From Sulfurovum sp. (GTDB lineage: Bacteria; Campylobacterota; Campylobacteria; Campylobacterales; Sulfurovaceae): a stretch of DNA of 64,000 bases. Under the pieces are notes generated by a model. The model was not told the DNA's origin and ran no database searches. It worked only from the letters and a program-made list of their open reading frames with translations. A program made the position numbers and the translations under genes. Positions 20,512-30,529 of this stretch are shown piece after piece (position 1 is the stretch's first letter; each line of letters begins with the position of its first letter). The DNA is taken from NCBI GenBank assembly GCA_027062365.1, contig JAMOTK010000065.1:1-64000 (forward strand), in the 5' to 3' direction.

Positions 20512-21573
20512 ATGGCTTTTTCAGCACAAAATCGTAAAGGTACGCTTAACGGTATTCTCTTTGTTGCACTCTTTTCCGTAGTCGCGACATATATAGCAAA
20601 TATAAGCTTCATTCAGGCGTTAGGACTTTCTCCTTTGGTCATTGGTATCGTGATGGGAATCATTTATGCCAATAGCCTACACCATAAAACCCCACAAGCA
20701 TGGCACACAGGTATTACTTTTTCAGGCAAGAAGATTTTGCGTTTTGCTATTGTCTTTTATGGCTTTAGGATTACCTTTCAACAAATTGCAGAAGTGGGCA
20801 TGGATGGATTTTTAGTTTCACTTATCATGCTTACCTCTACCCTTATCTTGGGTTCATGGCTAGGATACAAAGTCTTTGGTATGGAAAAAGACACCTCTAT
20901 CCTCACTGCTTCTGGGGCAGCAGTATGTGGGGCGGCGGCTGTTTTGGCAACAGAACCTGTACTCAAAGCAGAAGAGTACAAAACGGCTATCGCTGTCTCT
21001 ATGGTGGTACTATTTGGTACGGTTTCTATGTTTTTATACCCTGTACTCTATACCACTATCTTTGAAAATGCCATAGGATTTCTACACATGAGTCCTAGAG
21101 AATTTGGTATCTATGTAGGTGGGACTATCCATGAAGTAGCACAAGTCGTAGCCGTCCCAGCTTCTATCCCCAATGCCCCAGAAGAGATGGCAAATGCCGC
21201 GGTGATTGTCAAGATGACACGTGTGATTATGATTGCTCCTATGCTCATCGTCTTAGGGTTATATCTTGCATGGTCAGCTAAAAAAGAAGGCAATCAAAGA
21301 GATGAAAAGATGAAACTTGTCATTCCATGGTTTGCTGTGTATTTTATCGTAGTAGCAGGGTTCAATTCATTACAACTTGTACCACAAAACATTGTAGATA
21401 TTATCAATCAGATAGACACATTTTTACTCACCATGGCAATGACTGCTCTTGGTATGGGTACAGTCTTTGCCAAATTCAAAGGCTTAGGGTTAGCACCTTT
21501 ATATACTGCTATGAGTATGTTCGTATGGCTAGTTGTTGGTGGATTTGTCGTAACCAAATTGGTTTGTGCCTAA
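20512..21573 (+). CDS. YeiH family putative sulfate exporter
   Basis: GIVMGIIYAN...TASGAAVCGAAAVLATEPVLKAEEYKTAIAVSMVVLFGTVSMFLYP...GTIHEVAQVVA. Confidence 0.92.
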   Translation: MAFSAQNRKGTLNGILFVALFSVVATYIANISFIQALGLSPLVIGIVMGIIYANSLHHKTPQAWHTGITFSGKKILRFAIVFYGFRITFQQIAEVGMDGFLVSLIMLTSTLILGSWLGYKVFGMEKDTSILTASGAAVCGAAAVLATEPVLKAEEYKTAIAVSMVVLFGTVSMFLYPVLYTTIFENAIGFLHMSPREFGIYVGGTIHEVAQVVAVPASIPNAPEEMANAAVIVKMTRVIMIAPMLIVLGLYLAWSAKKEGNQRDEKMKLVIPWFAVYFIVVAGFNSLQLVPQNIVDIINQIDTFLLTMAMTALGMGTVFAKFKGLGLAPLYTAMSMFVWLVVGGFVVTKLVCA

Positions 21574-21599
21574 ACTATATAGTGATAAGATAAAATATT

Positions 21600-22277
21600 T
21601 TGGCATCTTTTCAACAACACGTCAATATCTCAATCATCTCTTCGGGGGTGATTATTGTCCCCTTACATACGGCAAATATATTGAGCCTTAATGAGTCTAT
21701 CATTGCACTCATCGTAGGTCTAGTTGGTGGGATGCTTCCTGATTTAGATTTAGATGATTCTAAACCTACACAAATATTTTTTCAACTACTTTCTATCTTT
21801 ATCCCTCTTATTCTTATTCTCCATATCTTTGAGCAAATCCCCATACTTCATATCCTTGCCTTATGGCTAGTTTGTGGATTGATACTGCATTTTGTCTTAC
21901 GAAAAACCCTCGCACAAATGACCACACACAGAGGAATCTTTCATAGTATCCCCATGGGTATTCTCTTTGCCCAAATTGCCCTCTTTATCAGCCAAGAAAA
22001 GCTACAGCAATCGAGTGAACTTTCTTCTATTATCGCATTTTTTATCTTCTTTGGCTTCATCGTTCATCTACTTTTAGACGAGATTTATAGTTTCAATTTG
22101 TTAGGTATCAAAATCAAAAAGTCCTTTGGTACAGCCCTAAAACTCTATGCCAAAAATAATCTCATCGGTACACTCATCCTATACATACTCATTTTGTTTT
22201 TTTTCAAATATATTCCTATAAATACAGAGGTCTTTCTCCATATTTTTAGGGTACTTAAAGATATGAAAATCATGTAG
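21600..22277 (+). CDS. YdjM-like membrane metal-dependent hydrolase (TTG start)
   Basis: GGMLPDLDLDDSKP...THRGIFHSIPMGILFA...HLLLDEIYSFNLLGIKIKKSFG. Confidence 0.8.
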   Translation: MASFQQHVNISIISSGVIIVPLHTANILSLNESIIALIVGLVGGMLPDLDLDDSKPTQIFFQLLSIFIPLILILHIFEQIPILHILALWLVCGLILHFVLRKTLAQMTTHRGIFHSIPMGILFAQIALFISQEKLQQSSELSSIIAFFIFFGFIVHLLLDEIYSFNLLGIKIKKSFGTALKLYAKNNLIGTLILYILILFFFKYIPINTEVFLHIFRVLKDMKIM

Positions 22278-22335
22278 AGGGAAAAGTCTCACTCAGACAG
22301 ACTGCTCTTTCTCTCTTCCCAATAACATCTAATCA

Positions 22336-22356
22336 TCTCAATGCCCTCCATTGAGA
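22336..22356. repeat. Perfect 8-bp hairpin without a T-run in a convergent intergenic region
   Basis: TCTCAATG-ccctc-CATTGAGA. Confidence 0.5.
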
Positions 22357-22405
22357 AAGTCATCGGATAAAATGTAGCATAATTATCCATTACTTTTTTT
22401 CCACA

Positions 22406-24163
22406 CTAATTACTCAAAGGTTTTGGACTTTTTTTCTTGATGGTAATCATACGCTTTTCTGGTATTTTAAACGTAGGTTTTTTGTTGCCTTGTGTGGACT
22501 CTTCGATGATTTTATCATAGAGATAAATATCGTTTTTGAAGTAGGCTAAGCCTCCTTCTTTGTATACTGTAAAATAGACGATATGGACAGGGATAGACTG
22601 TGTGAGCCTGATGGTAGATGGTTTATTGGTAGCTAGGATTTTATTGATTCTTTCTTGAGGGTATGAGCCTTTGGCATATTTTAGTAACAGTGTGGCTAAG
22701 GTAAAAGGATATTCTACACGTACACAGCCTGAGCTATAGATTTTGTAGCGTCGCTCATGTAAAGATTTGTTATCTGTATCATGTAGATAGACAGAATATT
22801 TGTTAGGAAACATAAACTTTACACGTCCTAAGGCATTGGTGTCTCCTGAGAATTGTACAAAACGATAGGGTACATTTTTTTTACTTTTTTCATAAGGATT
22901 GAGCATGGCAGGGGTCACTTGAACCTCTTTTCCCCTAGAAAATGCGTGAATGTTATTTTCTTTTAAATAGTTTGGGTTTTCACGTAATACATGAATGAGG
23001 TCTCTTTTGATAAGGTTTTGGGGTATCGTCCATGTAGGATTGAGTACTAGATATTCTATCTTATCAGAAAAAATAGGTGTAGGTCTGTCTATCCTACCGA
23101 CTACAACACCTAGTTTTTGAACCATTGTCTGATTGGTATAGTAGCGAAGATTAAAATCAGGCACATTCACTTCTACATATTCATTTTCAAACTGACTAGG
23201 GTAGAGCTTGGTTTTGTCTAAGTTGATAAGAATAGCTTGTATGTTTTTAGTAGCTGGTTGATTGAGATAATAGGTCATTGTTTTATCTATCGTACCTGTA
23301 ATTTTGAGTAGATAGCGTTTTTGGTAGGTTAGCACAGCTTGTTTTAGGGCTTGGTTGAATGTTTTGTTAAGAGAGCTAGTCTTGGGGTAATCTCCAGAGA
23401 TTTGTAAACGCTTTTTGATTTCGATGATACGTTTAGAGCTGTCTCCTAATTTGAATACTTTTTTACTATAAGGAATTTGAGGGAATTTATTCATCATACG
23501 GTAGTCTTTGAGTAGGCTAATAAGCTTTTCATAACGGTCTTTCATCGGGATGAGTGCATAAAGATAGTTATAAATTTCTCCTCGAAGAATCGCAGTACTA
23601 AGGGCTTCTACCGAGGGGAATGTTTTGGGTGTCATCTCCCATGTGGAATGAATATCATCACTTTTGGCTAAAGCATCCATCTTTTTTTGTACAAGATTCC
23701 AATCTACATCACCTTGGACGATAAAACGCACCAAACGTACCATAGAACTCGTAAGAATCAAATCTAATCTAGCATAGATAGCTGCTTTTTTCGATTGGGA
23801 TACATTGTTATTGTCTAGTAGATAATAGAGCTTGGTAATAGAAGCCTGATCAAATGATTTATTTTTATAGTTAAAAAGAGGATTATTGAGAGCTTGTATT
23901 AAGGCACTGGCCTTTTGTGTTTGGTTCTCTCCTGACCATAAGGCTTGATTTCCTGCTCTTGCATAAATGTCTTGGATAGTATGCTTATTTTTACCTTTGA
24001 TTCGTGTTTGTAATCCTCTCACAATATTAGCAGAGATATTTTCCATAGAGAGGGTTTGGGCAGGGAGGTTTATTTGACAAAAAACCATACAAAAAATAAG
24101 TGATAAAATACGCAAAAAAATTCCTAATCTTTTAATTAATTGTGTATTATAGCCAATTATCAC
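22406..24163 (-). CDS. YcbB/LdtD-like L,D-transpeptidase with peptidoglycan-binding domain
   Basis: YSVYLHDTDNKSLHERRYKIYSSGCVRVEYP YkuD motif; PG-binding-like LQISGDYPKTSSLNKTFNQALKQAVLTYQKRYLLKITGTID. Confidence 0.9.
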   Translation of the reverse strand: MIIGYNTQLIKRLGIFLRILSLIFCMVFCQINLPAQTLSMENISANIVRGLQTRIKGKNKHTIQDIYARAGNQALWSGENQTQKASALIQALNNPLFNYKNKSFDQASITKLYYLLDNNNVSQSKKAAIYARLDLILTSSMVRLVRFIVQGDVDWNLVQKKMDALAKSDDIHSTWEMTPKTFPSVEALSTAILRGEIYNYLYALIPMKDRYEKLISLLKDYRMMNKFPQIPYSKKVFKLGDSSKRIIEIKKRLQISGDYPKTSSLNKTFNQALKQAVLTYQKRYLLKITGTIDKTMTYYLNQPATKNIQAILINLDKTKLYPSQFENEYVEVNVPDFNLRYYTNQTMVQKLGVVVGRIDRPTPIFSDKIEYLVLNPTWTIPQNLIKRDLIHVLRENPNYLKENNIHAFSRGKEVQVTPAMLNPYEKSKKNVPYRFVQFSGDTNALGRVKFMFPNKYSVYLHDTDNKSLHERRYKIYSSGCVRVEYPFTLATLLLKYAKGSYPQERINKILATNKPSTIRLTQSIPVHIVYFTVYKEGGLAYFKNDIYLYDKIIEESTQGNKKPTFKIPEKRMITIKKKSPKPLSN

Positions 24164-24254
24164 ATAAGCTTTTGACTCTATGGATAGAAATTAAACATTA
24201 ATTAATGTAATTTTTATTATCATATTTTTATTAATTTAATAAAAGGAATTATAT

Positions 24255-25220
24255 ATGAGAATAAAAAATATCGCTTTGGCTTGTCTTTTGACAATGGGCT
24301 TTGCTTATGCAGAGGGTCAACTAACAGCAGAACTTCAAGGTGCCGCAGGTAACCAAGAGAAACAAATAGATGGACTTATCGCAAAGATAGGAAGCATTGG
24401 ATATGAAACAGGTAGTGTCAATAAACACATTGAAACTTTTTACTTTAGTAAGTACAAAGAAAAAGGTGTAGAGATGATTTCTTTCTTCCCTTTGGTCAAC
24501 AAAGAAAAATTAAGACCTCTTCTTTTAGCAAACCCTGATTTTGGAGCGTATGCACCATTTAACTTTTTGGTCTACAAAACATTAGATAAAAAAACAGATG
24601 ACAATACTTGGTTTGGTCACTTATCAGCAGATACTATGCTCGATATTATCGGTGAAAAAAATGCAGATACACGTAAAGATTTTACAAGTATGATTGCATC
24701 GTATGACGCACTTGTAACGACTGAATTAAAACCAACACAAAGCAAAAAGTTTGAACATAGCAAAGCACTTCCTAGCAATGGACTTACTAAATTTGTAAAA
24801 AAGTTTGATAAACCAGATGATTTAGAAGAGTGGATAGAAGAATTTGTAGGCGACCATGATGGACGTTTTGCTAAACGTAACTTTATCATTGCTGGATTTA
24901 TGGATTTTAAATTTGAATTTGATGATATGGAATTAGATTTTGATAAATATGATGCGTATTGGGTTTCTTCATTATGTCACTTTGAGTTTTCTAACTCTAT
25001 CTTTAACAGAGGTAAACCAGAAGCTGGTATGTTTGCACCTTGTTCTGTATACTTTTATATTCCAAAAGGAAGCAATGAGCTTCACGTAGGATATGCAAGT
25101 GTTGACAATTGGATTAATGCCTTGAACTTTACGGATGCAAAACGTATTGAACACATGAAAGCCATTGATGCAGAAGTAGGCGAAGTATTTACAGCAATGG
25201 GTTTTACATCCGTTAAGTAA
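24255..25220 (+). CDS. Exported acidic protein of unknown function (tentatively DUF302-like C-terminal part)
   Basis: Signal peptide MRIKNIALACLLTMGFAYA; C-terminal FAPCSVYFYIPKGSNELHVGYASVDNWI pattern. Confidence 0.55.
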   Translation: MRIKNIALACLLTMGFAYAEGQLTAELQGAAGNQEKQIDGLIAKIGSIGYETGSVNKHIETFYFSKYKEKGVEMISFFPLVNKEKLRPLLLANPDFGAYAPFNFLVYKTLDKKTDDNTWFGHLSADTMLDIIGEKNADTRKDFTSMIASYDALVTTELKPTQSKKFEHSKALPSNGLTKFVKKFDKPDDLEEWIEEFVGDHDGRFAKRNFIIAGFMDFKFEFDDMELDFDKYDAYWVSSLCHFEFSNSIFNRGKPEAGMFAPCSVYFYIPKGSNELHVGYASVDNWINALNFTDAKRIEHMKAIDAEVGEVFTAMGFTSVK

Positions 25221-25236
25221 TACAGAAATACCTCTT

Positions 25237-25265
25237 GAAAATCACCTTTTTTATAGGTGATTTTC
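25237..25265. terminator. 11-bp perfect stem-loop after the exported protein gene
   Basis: GAAAATCACCT-tttttat-AGGTGATTTTC. Confidence 0.65.
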
Positions 25266-25354
25266 TATTAAACCTCTTCTCTTTTCTCCTTACTCACTAA
25301 TACTTCAACATTATTTAGATAAAATCATGCAATTATATATAATAAAGGATTGTA

Positions 25355-26644
25355 GTGAAAGTTACAGTAAATAAAATAGACGATGCAAATATCATCGTAA
25401 GTGGTACAATTGAAACAGCAACAATAGACGCTAATATCGAAAAATTGGCAAAACAAGCATCTAAAGAGATTAAAGTAGATGGATTTAGAGCAGGAAAAGT
25501 ACCTGTAGCCGTTGTCAAACAAATGCATGGTGAGAAACTAGCACAAGATGCAGAGAGCGAAGCCCTCAAAGACCTTATCGATACAGGTATCGCAGAATCT
25601 GGTATCAATGCTAGTGATATTTTGGGACAGCCTACCTTTAAAAAATATGATAAAGTAGATGCAGGTATCGAAGTAGAAGTAGAAATTTCTAGTAAACCTA
25701 CTCTTGAGCTAGAGGGATACATGGATGTAGTACCAGCATTTGAAAAACCAACTGCTACAGAAGCAGAAGTAGATACAAAACTTGCAGAAATGGCAAAAGA
25801 ACAAGCATCGTATGTAGCAATATCAGAAGCACGTCCTGTTGCCAATGATGATACGGTTATCATTGACTTTGAAGGTTTTGTGGATGATGTAGCTTTTGAT
25901 GGTGGGAAAGCTGAGAAATTCTCTCTTAAAATTGGTTCAGGTCAATTTATCCCTGGATTTGAAGACCAAATCGTAGGTATGAACGTTGGAGATTCCAAAG
26001 ATGTAGAGGTTACATTCCCTGCTGAATACCAATCAGAAGACCTTGCAGGAAAAGAAGCTACATTTAAAGTAACACTGACTGAAATTCAAGAACAAGGCGA
26101 AGCGACTATTGATGATGCCTTGGCTAAAAAACTACTTAAAAATGAAGAAGCAACGCTCACAGAGCTTAGAGAAAAAGTAGGTGCACAAGTAGAAGCAGAA
26201 GCACTTTCTAAAGTATATAATGAAGATTTGAAGCCTAAAATTGTCGAAGCATTGGTAGAAAAATTTGATATTGCACTTCCAAATAATATTGTTGACCAAG
26301 AGATTGATGCTAAAATCAATGCCAAAGCACAAGAAATGAGTGAAGAAGAACTAGCAACATACAAAGACAATGATGAAAAAATCAATACACTTCGTGACTC
26401 GGTAAGAGAAGAAGCCAGTGATTCTGTAAAAGCTACATTTATCGTAGATGCTTTAGCCAAAAAAGAGGACATCACGGTCAATGACCAAGAAGTATCTCAA
26501 GCGATTTACTATGAAGCAATGATGTCAGGTCAAGATGCACAACAAGTAATGAAATATTATCAAGAAAATAATCTACTTTCAGCTGTGAAAATGGGTATGA
26601 TTGAAGATAAACTTTTCGGTAAAATGTTAGGACTTGAAGCCTAA
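25355..26644 (+). CDS. tig: Trigger factor
   Basis: KEIKVDGFRAGKVPVAVVKQMHG; PPIase domain NDDTVIIDFEGFVDDVAFDGGKAEKFSLKIGSGQFIPGFEDQIVGM. Confidence 0.95.
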   Translation: MKVTVNKIDDANIIVSGTIETATIDANIEKLAKQASKEIKVDGFRAGKVPVAVVKQMHGEKLAQDAESEALKDLIDTGIAESGINASDILGQPTFKKYDKVDAGIEVEVEISSKPTLELEGYMDVVPAFEKPTATEAEVDTKLAEMAKEQASYVAISEARPVANDDTVIIDFEGFVDDVAFDGGKAEKFSLKIGSGQFIPGFEDQIVGMNVGDSKDVEVTFPAEYQSEDLAGKEATFKVTLTEIQEQGEATIDDALAKKLLKNEEATLTELREKVGAQVEAEALSKVYNEDLKPKIVEALVEKFDIALPNNIVDQEIDAKINAKAQEMSEEELATYKDNDEKINTLRDSVREEASDSVKATFIVDALAKKEDITVNDQEVSQAIYYEAMMSGQDAQQVMKYYQENNLLSAVKMGMIEDKLFGKMLGLEA

Positions 26645-26650
26645 TCATCT

Positions 26651-26673
26651 AAGGTGCGTGTATGACGCACCTT
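26651..26673 (+). terminator. Stem-loop after tig
   Basis: AAGGTGCGT-gtatg-ACGCACCTT, 9-bp perfect stem followed by a weak T-rich run. Confidence 0.65.
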
Positions 26674-26747
26674 TAGTTATTAACTATTTTAATGTATATT
26701 TGAATTGATTGTAATCTATTCACATATATATTAACAAAGGGCAATTA

Positions 26748-27335
26748 ATGAGTTATATTCCATACGTAGTAGAACAAACAGGCAGAGGCGAAAGATCTTA
26801 TGACATCTATTCACGACTATTAAAAGACCGTATTATCATGCTAAGTGGGGAGGTCAATGACCAAGTAGCCTCAACAATCGTAGCACAAATGCTTTTTTTA
26901 GAAGCACAAGACCCAGATAAAGATATTTATTTTTATATCAATTCTCCAGGAGGAGTGATTACTTCTGGATTGTCTATGTTTGATACTATGAACTATATCA
27001 AACCAGACATCGTTACTATCTGTATGGGACAAGCAGCTTCTATGGGTGCATTTTTATTGGCTTGTGGTACACCTGGTAAGCGTTATGCCTTACCCAATGC
27101 ACGTATCATGATTCATCAGCCTTCAGGTGGTGCGCAAGGGCAGTCTACAGATATTCAGATACAAGCAAAAGAGATTCAACGTCTCAAAGATACACTCAAT
27201 GAAATATTGGCAGAAAAAACAGGCAAAAAACCAAAGCAGCTAGAAAAAGACACAGAACGTGACAACTTTATGTCTTCTGCTGAAGCTGTTGAGTATGGAT
27301 TAATTGATAAAGTACTTACCAAAAGTTTTGTGTAG
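26748..27335 (+). CDS. clpP: ATP-dependent Clp protease proteolytic subunit
   Basis: [55 protein letters not shown]. Confidence 0.98.
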   Translation: MSYIPYVVEQTGRGERSYDIYSRLLKDRIIMLSGEVNDQVASTIVAQMLFLEAQDPDKDIYFYINSPGGVITSGLSMFDTMNYIKPDIVTICMGQAASMGAFLLACGTPGKRYALPNARIMIHQPSGGAQGQSTDIQIQAKEIQRLKDTLNEILAEKTGKKPKQLEKDTERDNFMSSAEAVEYGLIDKVLTKSFV

Positions 27336-27344
27336 CGTATTTTG

Positions 27345-27899
27345 ATGATTAGAGAAATAGTAGTCTACCCAGACAAAAGACTCAAACTTATCTCCCAAGA
27401 AGTCAAAGATTTTGATGGGGGACTATGTGACTTACTAGATGATATGTACGATACGATGATAGCCCGTAATGGGGTAGGACTAGCGGCCATTCAAGTCGGT
27501 GTTGATTTGAGGGTATTGATTATTAATATCCCATTAGAAGATGAAGATGGTGAGAACTACGGAGAAGAGCGTAACCCCAATGACCAACCCAAAGACAATA
27601 CCTTAGAGATGATAAACCCTATTGTCACCCATAAAGAGGGACATGAAAAGTTCCAAGAGGGCTGTCTGTCTATCCCTGGTGTCTACGAAGATATAGAACG
27701 TGCCAAATATGTAAAGGTAGACTACTACGATAGAAAAGGGAACAAACAAACCTTAGAAAATAGCAGTTTTTTAGCCATAGCTATCCAACACGAAATAGAC
27801 CACCTAGACGGTAAAGTCTTCATAGAAAAATTATCCTATATCAAACGCAAAAAATTTGAAAAAGAATGGAAACGCAAACAAAAAGAGGGATTGATTTAA
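27345..27899 (+). CDS. def: Peptide deformylase
   Basis: GVGLAAIQVG, EGCLSIPG, QHEIDHLDGKVF motifs. Confidence 0.97.
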   Translation: MIREIVVYPDKRLKLISQEVKDFDGGLCDLLDDMYDTMIARNGVGLAAIQVGVDLRVLIINIPLEDEDGENYGEERNPNDQPKDNTLEMINPIVTHKEGHEKFQEGCLSIPGVYEDIERAKYVKVDYYDRKGNKQTLENSSFLAIAIQHEIDHLDGKVFIEKLSYIKRKKFEKEWKRKQKEGLI

Positions 27900-28020
27900 A
27901 TCTATAGATATTTGCCTCTTTTTGAAGCATCCATTTCAAAGTATGAATAAGACCTAAATGATAACAACTCTCAAACTAATTTACTTTTAAGCTAAAATGA
28001 CTATACTATCACTTATAAAA

Positions 28021-28037
28021 ATGATAATAATTATCAT
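28021..28037. promoter_or_regulatory. Candidate Fur box upstream of feoB
   Basis: Palindrome ATGATAAT-A-ATTATCAT, 33 nt before the feoB start, resembling the Fur consensus GATAATGATAATCATTATC. Confidence 0.75.
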
Positions 28038-28070
28038 CATTGATTTTATAGATAAAGATAAGGATAAACT

Positions 28071-30194
28071 TTGAAAACAATCACGATTGCCCTAGCAGGA
28101 CAACCTAATGTGGGAAAATCCTCATTGATTAATGCACTCTCTAATGCTTCGCTTAAGGTGGGTAATTTTTCAGGTGTGACCGTAGAAAAGACAGAGGTGC
28201 AGTTTACTCTTTGTGATGAAGTTTCTTGTGAGGACTATGAGGTTCATATCATAGATTTACCTGGGGCATATTCGCTCACTGAATATACGATAGAAGAGAA
28301 AGTAACCAAAAGCTTTTTACAAAGTGATGAGTATGATATTATCGTCAATGTACTCGATTCTACTAATTTACAAAGAAATCTACTCTTTACTACACAGCTA
28401 CTAGAGACAGGCAAAAAGGTAGTTGTGGCTCTAAATATGGATGATGAAGCCAAAAAAGAAGGGATAAAAATAGATGAAAAACAACTCTCTGCTATCTTGG
28501 GTGTGCCGTGTATCAAAACATCTGCTTCTGCCAAAACAGGGATAGACGCACTCAAAAAAGCGATTATAGAAGTGTATGAAAAGCCAGAAACTACGGCAAA
28601 GGTCATCTACTCTGACCCTATAGAAGAAGAGATAAATCTTATCATGGCATTTTTAAAAGAAAAGCACTATAAATGCAAAATGCCTTACCGACAATTAGCC
28701 GTGCGTCTTTTGCAAGAAGATGTAGATGTCTATAGAAAAATGCATGATGAACCGATTTGGATAGAGATGCTTCCTATCATTAGAGATGGACTCAATCACC
28801 TCTATTTGCACAACAATACCAAAGATTTAGATGAGATTTTTGCTGATGAACATTTTGCTTTTGCAAAAGGTGCAAAGATGGAAGTGATGGAAGTAAGTAA
28901 CATGAAAGCTCGAAACCTTACACAAAAGATAGACAATTTATTGATTAACAATATCTTAGGTATTCCTCTTTTTCTTTTCTTTATGTGGGGATTGTTTCAG
29001 CTGACTTTTGAGCTGGGTTCTTTGCCTATGGAAACGATTGACTCTTTTTTCTCTTGGTTAGGGGAACGTGCCAAAGGGGCATTGGGAGAGGGTGAACTAG
29101 GTTCATTGGTCGCAGATGGGATGATTTCAGGGGTTGGGTCGGTGATCATGTTCTTACCCAATATCTTGATTTTGTTTATGGGGATTGCTTTGCTAGAGAC
29201 TACGGGCTATATGAGCCGTGTGGCTTTTTTGCTTGATGGGTTTTTTCATAAATTTGGACTTCATGGCAAAAGTTTTATCCCTTTGGTGACTGGTTTTGGT
29301 TGTTCTGTCCCTGCGTATATGGCAGCACGTACACTCAAAAACGAAAAAGACCGACTTATCACACTGTTTATCATAGGCTTTATGTCTTGTGGGGCTAGAT
29401 TGCCTATCTATGTACTCTTTGCAGGCGCATTCTTTGCAGAAGAACAAGCAGGGAATATCTTGTTTATTATCTACATATCAGGAGCGATGTTAGGCTTACT
29501 CATGGCAAAAGTTCTCAAAGTATTTGTCTTCAAAGGCGAAGATGAACCTTTTGTGATGGAGATGCCAAAGTATCGTATGCCTTCTTTGAAACTCATTTGG
29601 CACACAGTATATGGACAAGCGAAGTCTTATCTCAAAAAAGCAGGAACATTTATTTTGGGTGCGTCTATATTAATTTGGTTTGCAAGTAATTATCCTAAAA
29701 ATACAGAACTCGAATTGGCATACCAAACAAAGATAGAACAGGCATTGAGTAAAGAAGAGAAATCTACACTAAGTAATGCCCTCTCTTTACGCTTACTTGA
29801 AGAGAGTTATTTAGGACAGATAGGACATGCATCTGAGCCATTTTTTGCTCCATTGGGCTTTGATTGGCGTATGGCTGTAGCCCTAGAGACAGGACTAGCA
29901 GCCAAAGAAATCGTGGTTTCTACGCTTGGTGTTTTGTATGCTTTAGGGGATGAGGTCGATGAGGGAAATGCAGGACTTATTGCACAGATACAAGCCAATA
30001 TTCCTTTTGCTTCGGCGATTGCATTTATCGTCTTTGTGATGATTTATTTGCCTTGTTTGGCAGCATCTATGGTCTTTGCCAAAGAAGCAGGAGGGTGGAA
30101 GTATTTGGGGTATCTCTTTATCTCTACGACACTGACAGCATGGATATTGAGCTTTGTGGCTTACAATGTGACACTATTAATTACAGGAGGTTAA
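28071..30194 (+). CDS. feoB: Ferrous iron transport protein B
   Basis: GQPNVGKSSLINAL G1, IIDLPGAYSLTEYT G3, FIPLVTGFGCSVPAYMAARTL membrane core. Confidence 0.97.
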   Translation: MKTITIALAGQPNVGKSSLINALSNASLKVGNFSGVTVEKTEVQFTLCDEVSCEDYEVHIIDLPGAYSLTEYTIEEKVTKSFLQSDEYDIIVNVLDSTNLQRNLLFTTQLLETGKKVVVALNMDDEAKKEGIKIDEKQLSAILGVPCIKTSASAKTGIDALKKAIIEVYEKPETTAKVIYSDPIEEEINLIMAFLKEKHYKCKMPYRQLAVRLLQEDVDVYRKMHDEPIWIEMLPIIRDGLNHLYLHNNTKDLDEIFADEHFAFAKGAKMEVMEVSNMKARNLTQKIDNLLINNILGIPLFLFFMWGLFQLTFELGSLPMETIDSFFSWLGERAKGALGEGELGSLVADGMISGVGSVIMFLPNILILFMGIALLETTGYMSRVAFLLDGFFHKFGLHGKSFIPLVTGFGCSVPAYMAARTLKNEKDRLITLFIIGFMSCGARLPIYVLFAGAFFAEEQAGNILFIIYISGAMLGLLMAKVLKVFVFKGEDEPFVMEMPKYRMPSLKLIWHTVYGQAKSYLKKAGTFILGASILIWFASNYPKNTELELAYQTKIEQALSKEEKSTLSNALSLRLLEESYLGQIGHASEPFFAPLGFDWRMAVALETGLAAKEIVVSTLGVLYALGDEVDEGNAGLIAQIQANIPFASAIAFIVFVMIYLPCLAASMVFAKEAGGWKYLGYLFISTTLTAWILSFVAYNVTLLITGG

Positions 30195-30195
30195 G

Positions 30196-30420
30196 ATGGT
30201 ATTGAGTGATTTAAGAAAAGGAAACAGTGCAGAGATTGTCAAAATACATGCAGATAAGATGCTCAAAGATAGGCTCACTTCTTTTGGGGTGATGCGTGGA
30301 GAGATACTTTTGGTCAAAGGTTGCTCTTTAGCCAAGCAGACTATGGAGATAGAAGTAGGCTCAACCCTTATCGCCCTTCGTGCAGAAGAAGCCCGTAAGA
30401 TAGAGATTAAAATCACCTAG
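30196..30420 (+). CDS. feoA: FeoA family protein
   Basis: Small SH3-like protein LTSFGVMRGEILLVKGCSLAKQTMEIEVGSTLIALRAEEARKIEI, directly downstream of feoB. Confidence 0.85.
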   Translation: MVLSDLRKGNSAEIVKIHADKMLKDRLTSFGVMRGEILLVKGCSLAKQTMEIEVGSTLIALRAEEARKIEIKIT

Positions 30421-30432
30421 AGAAAAGAGGTC

Positions 30433-30463
30433 AAAACTAAAAATATTTGTAAATACTAGTTTT
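30433..30463. terminator. Candidate stem-loop after feoBA
   Basis: AAAACTA ... TAGTTTT with T-rich flank. Confidence 0.4.
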
Positions 30464-30529
30464 TAATTCAACTTATTATAAAAATGATACTTTTGTCATG
30501 GTTTTTTAGATATACTTTCTTCTAATTAA

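Noticed and set aside
20856-21593. Several alternative-frame ORFs inside the yeiH-like gene
   Set aside because: Track ORFs in other frames of an intact YeiH coding region; Cys/Trp-rich nonsense composition.
25333-26481. Ser-rich minus-strand ORFs (176 and 131 aa) antisense to tig
   Set aside because: Ser/Ala-rich translations are a by-product of the acidic trigger-factor coding sequence on the other strand.
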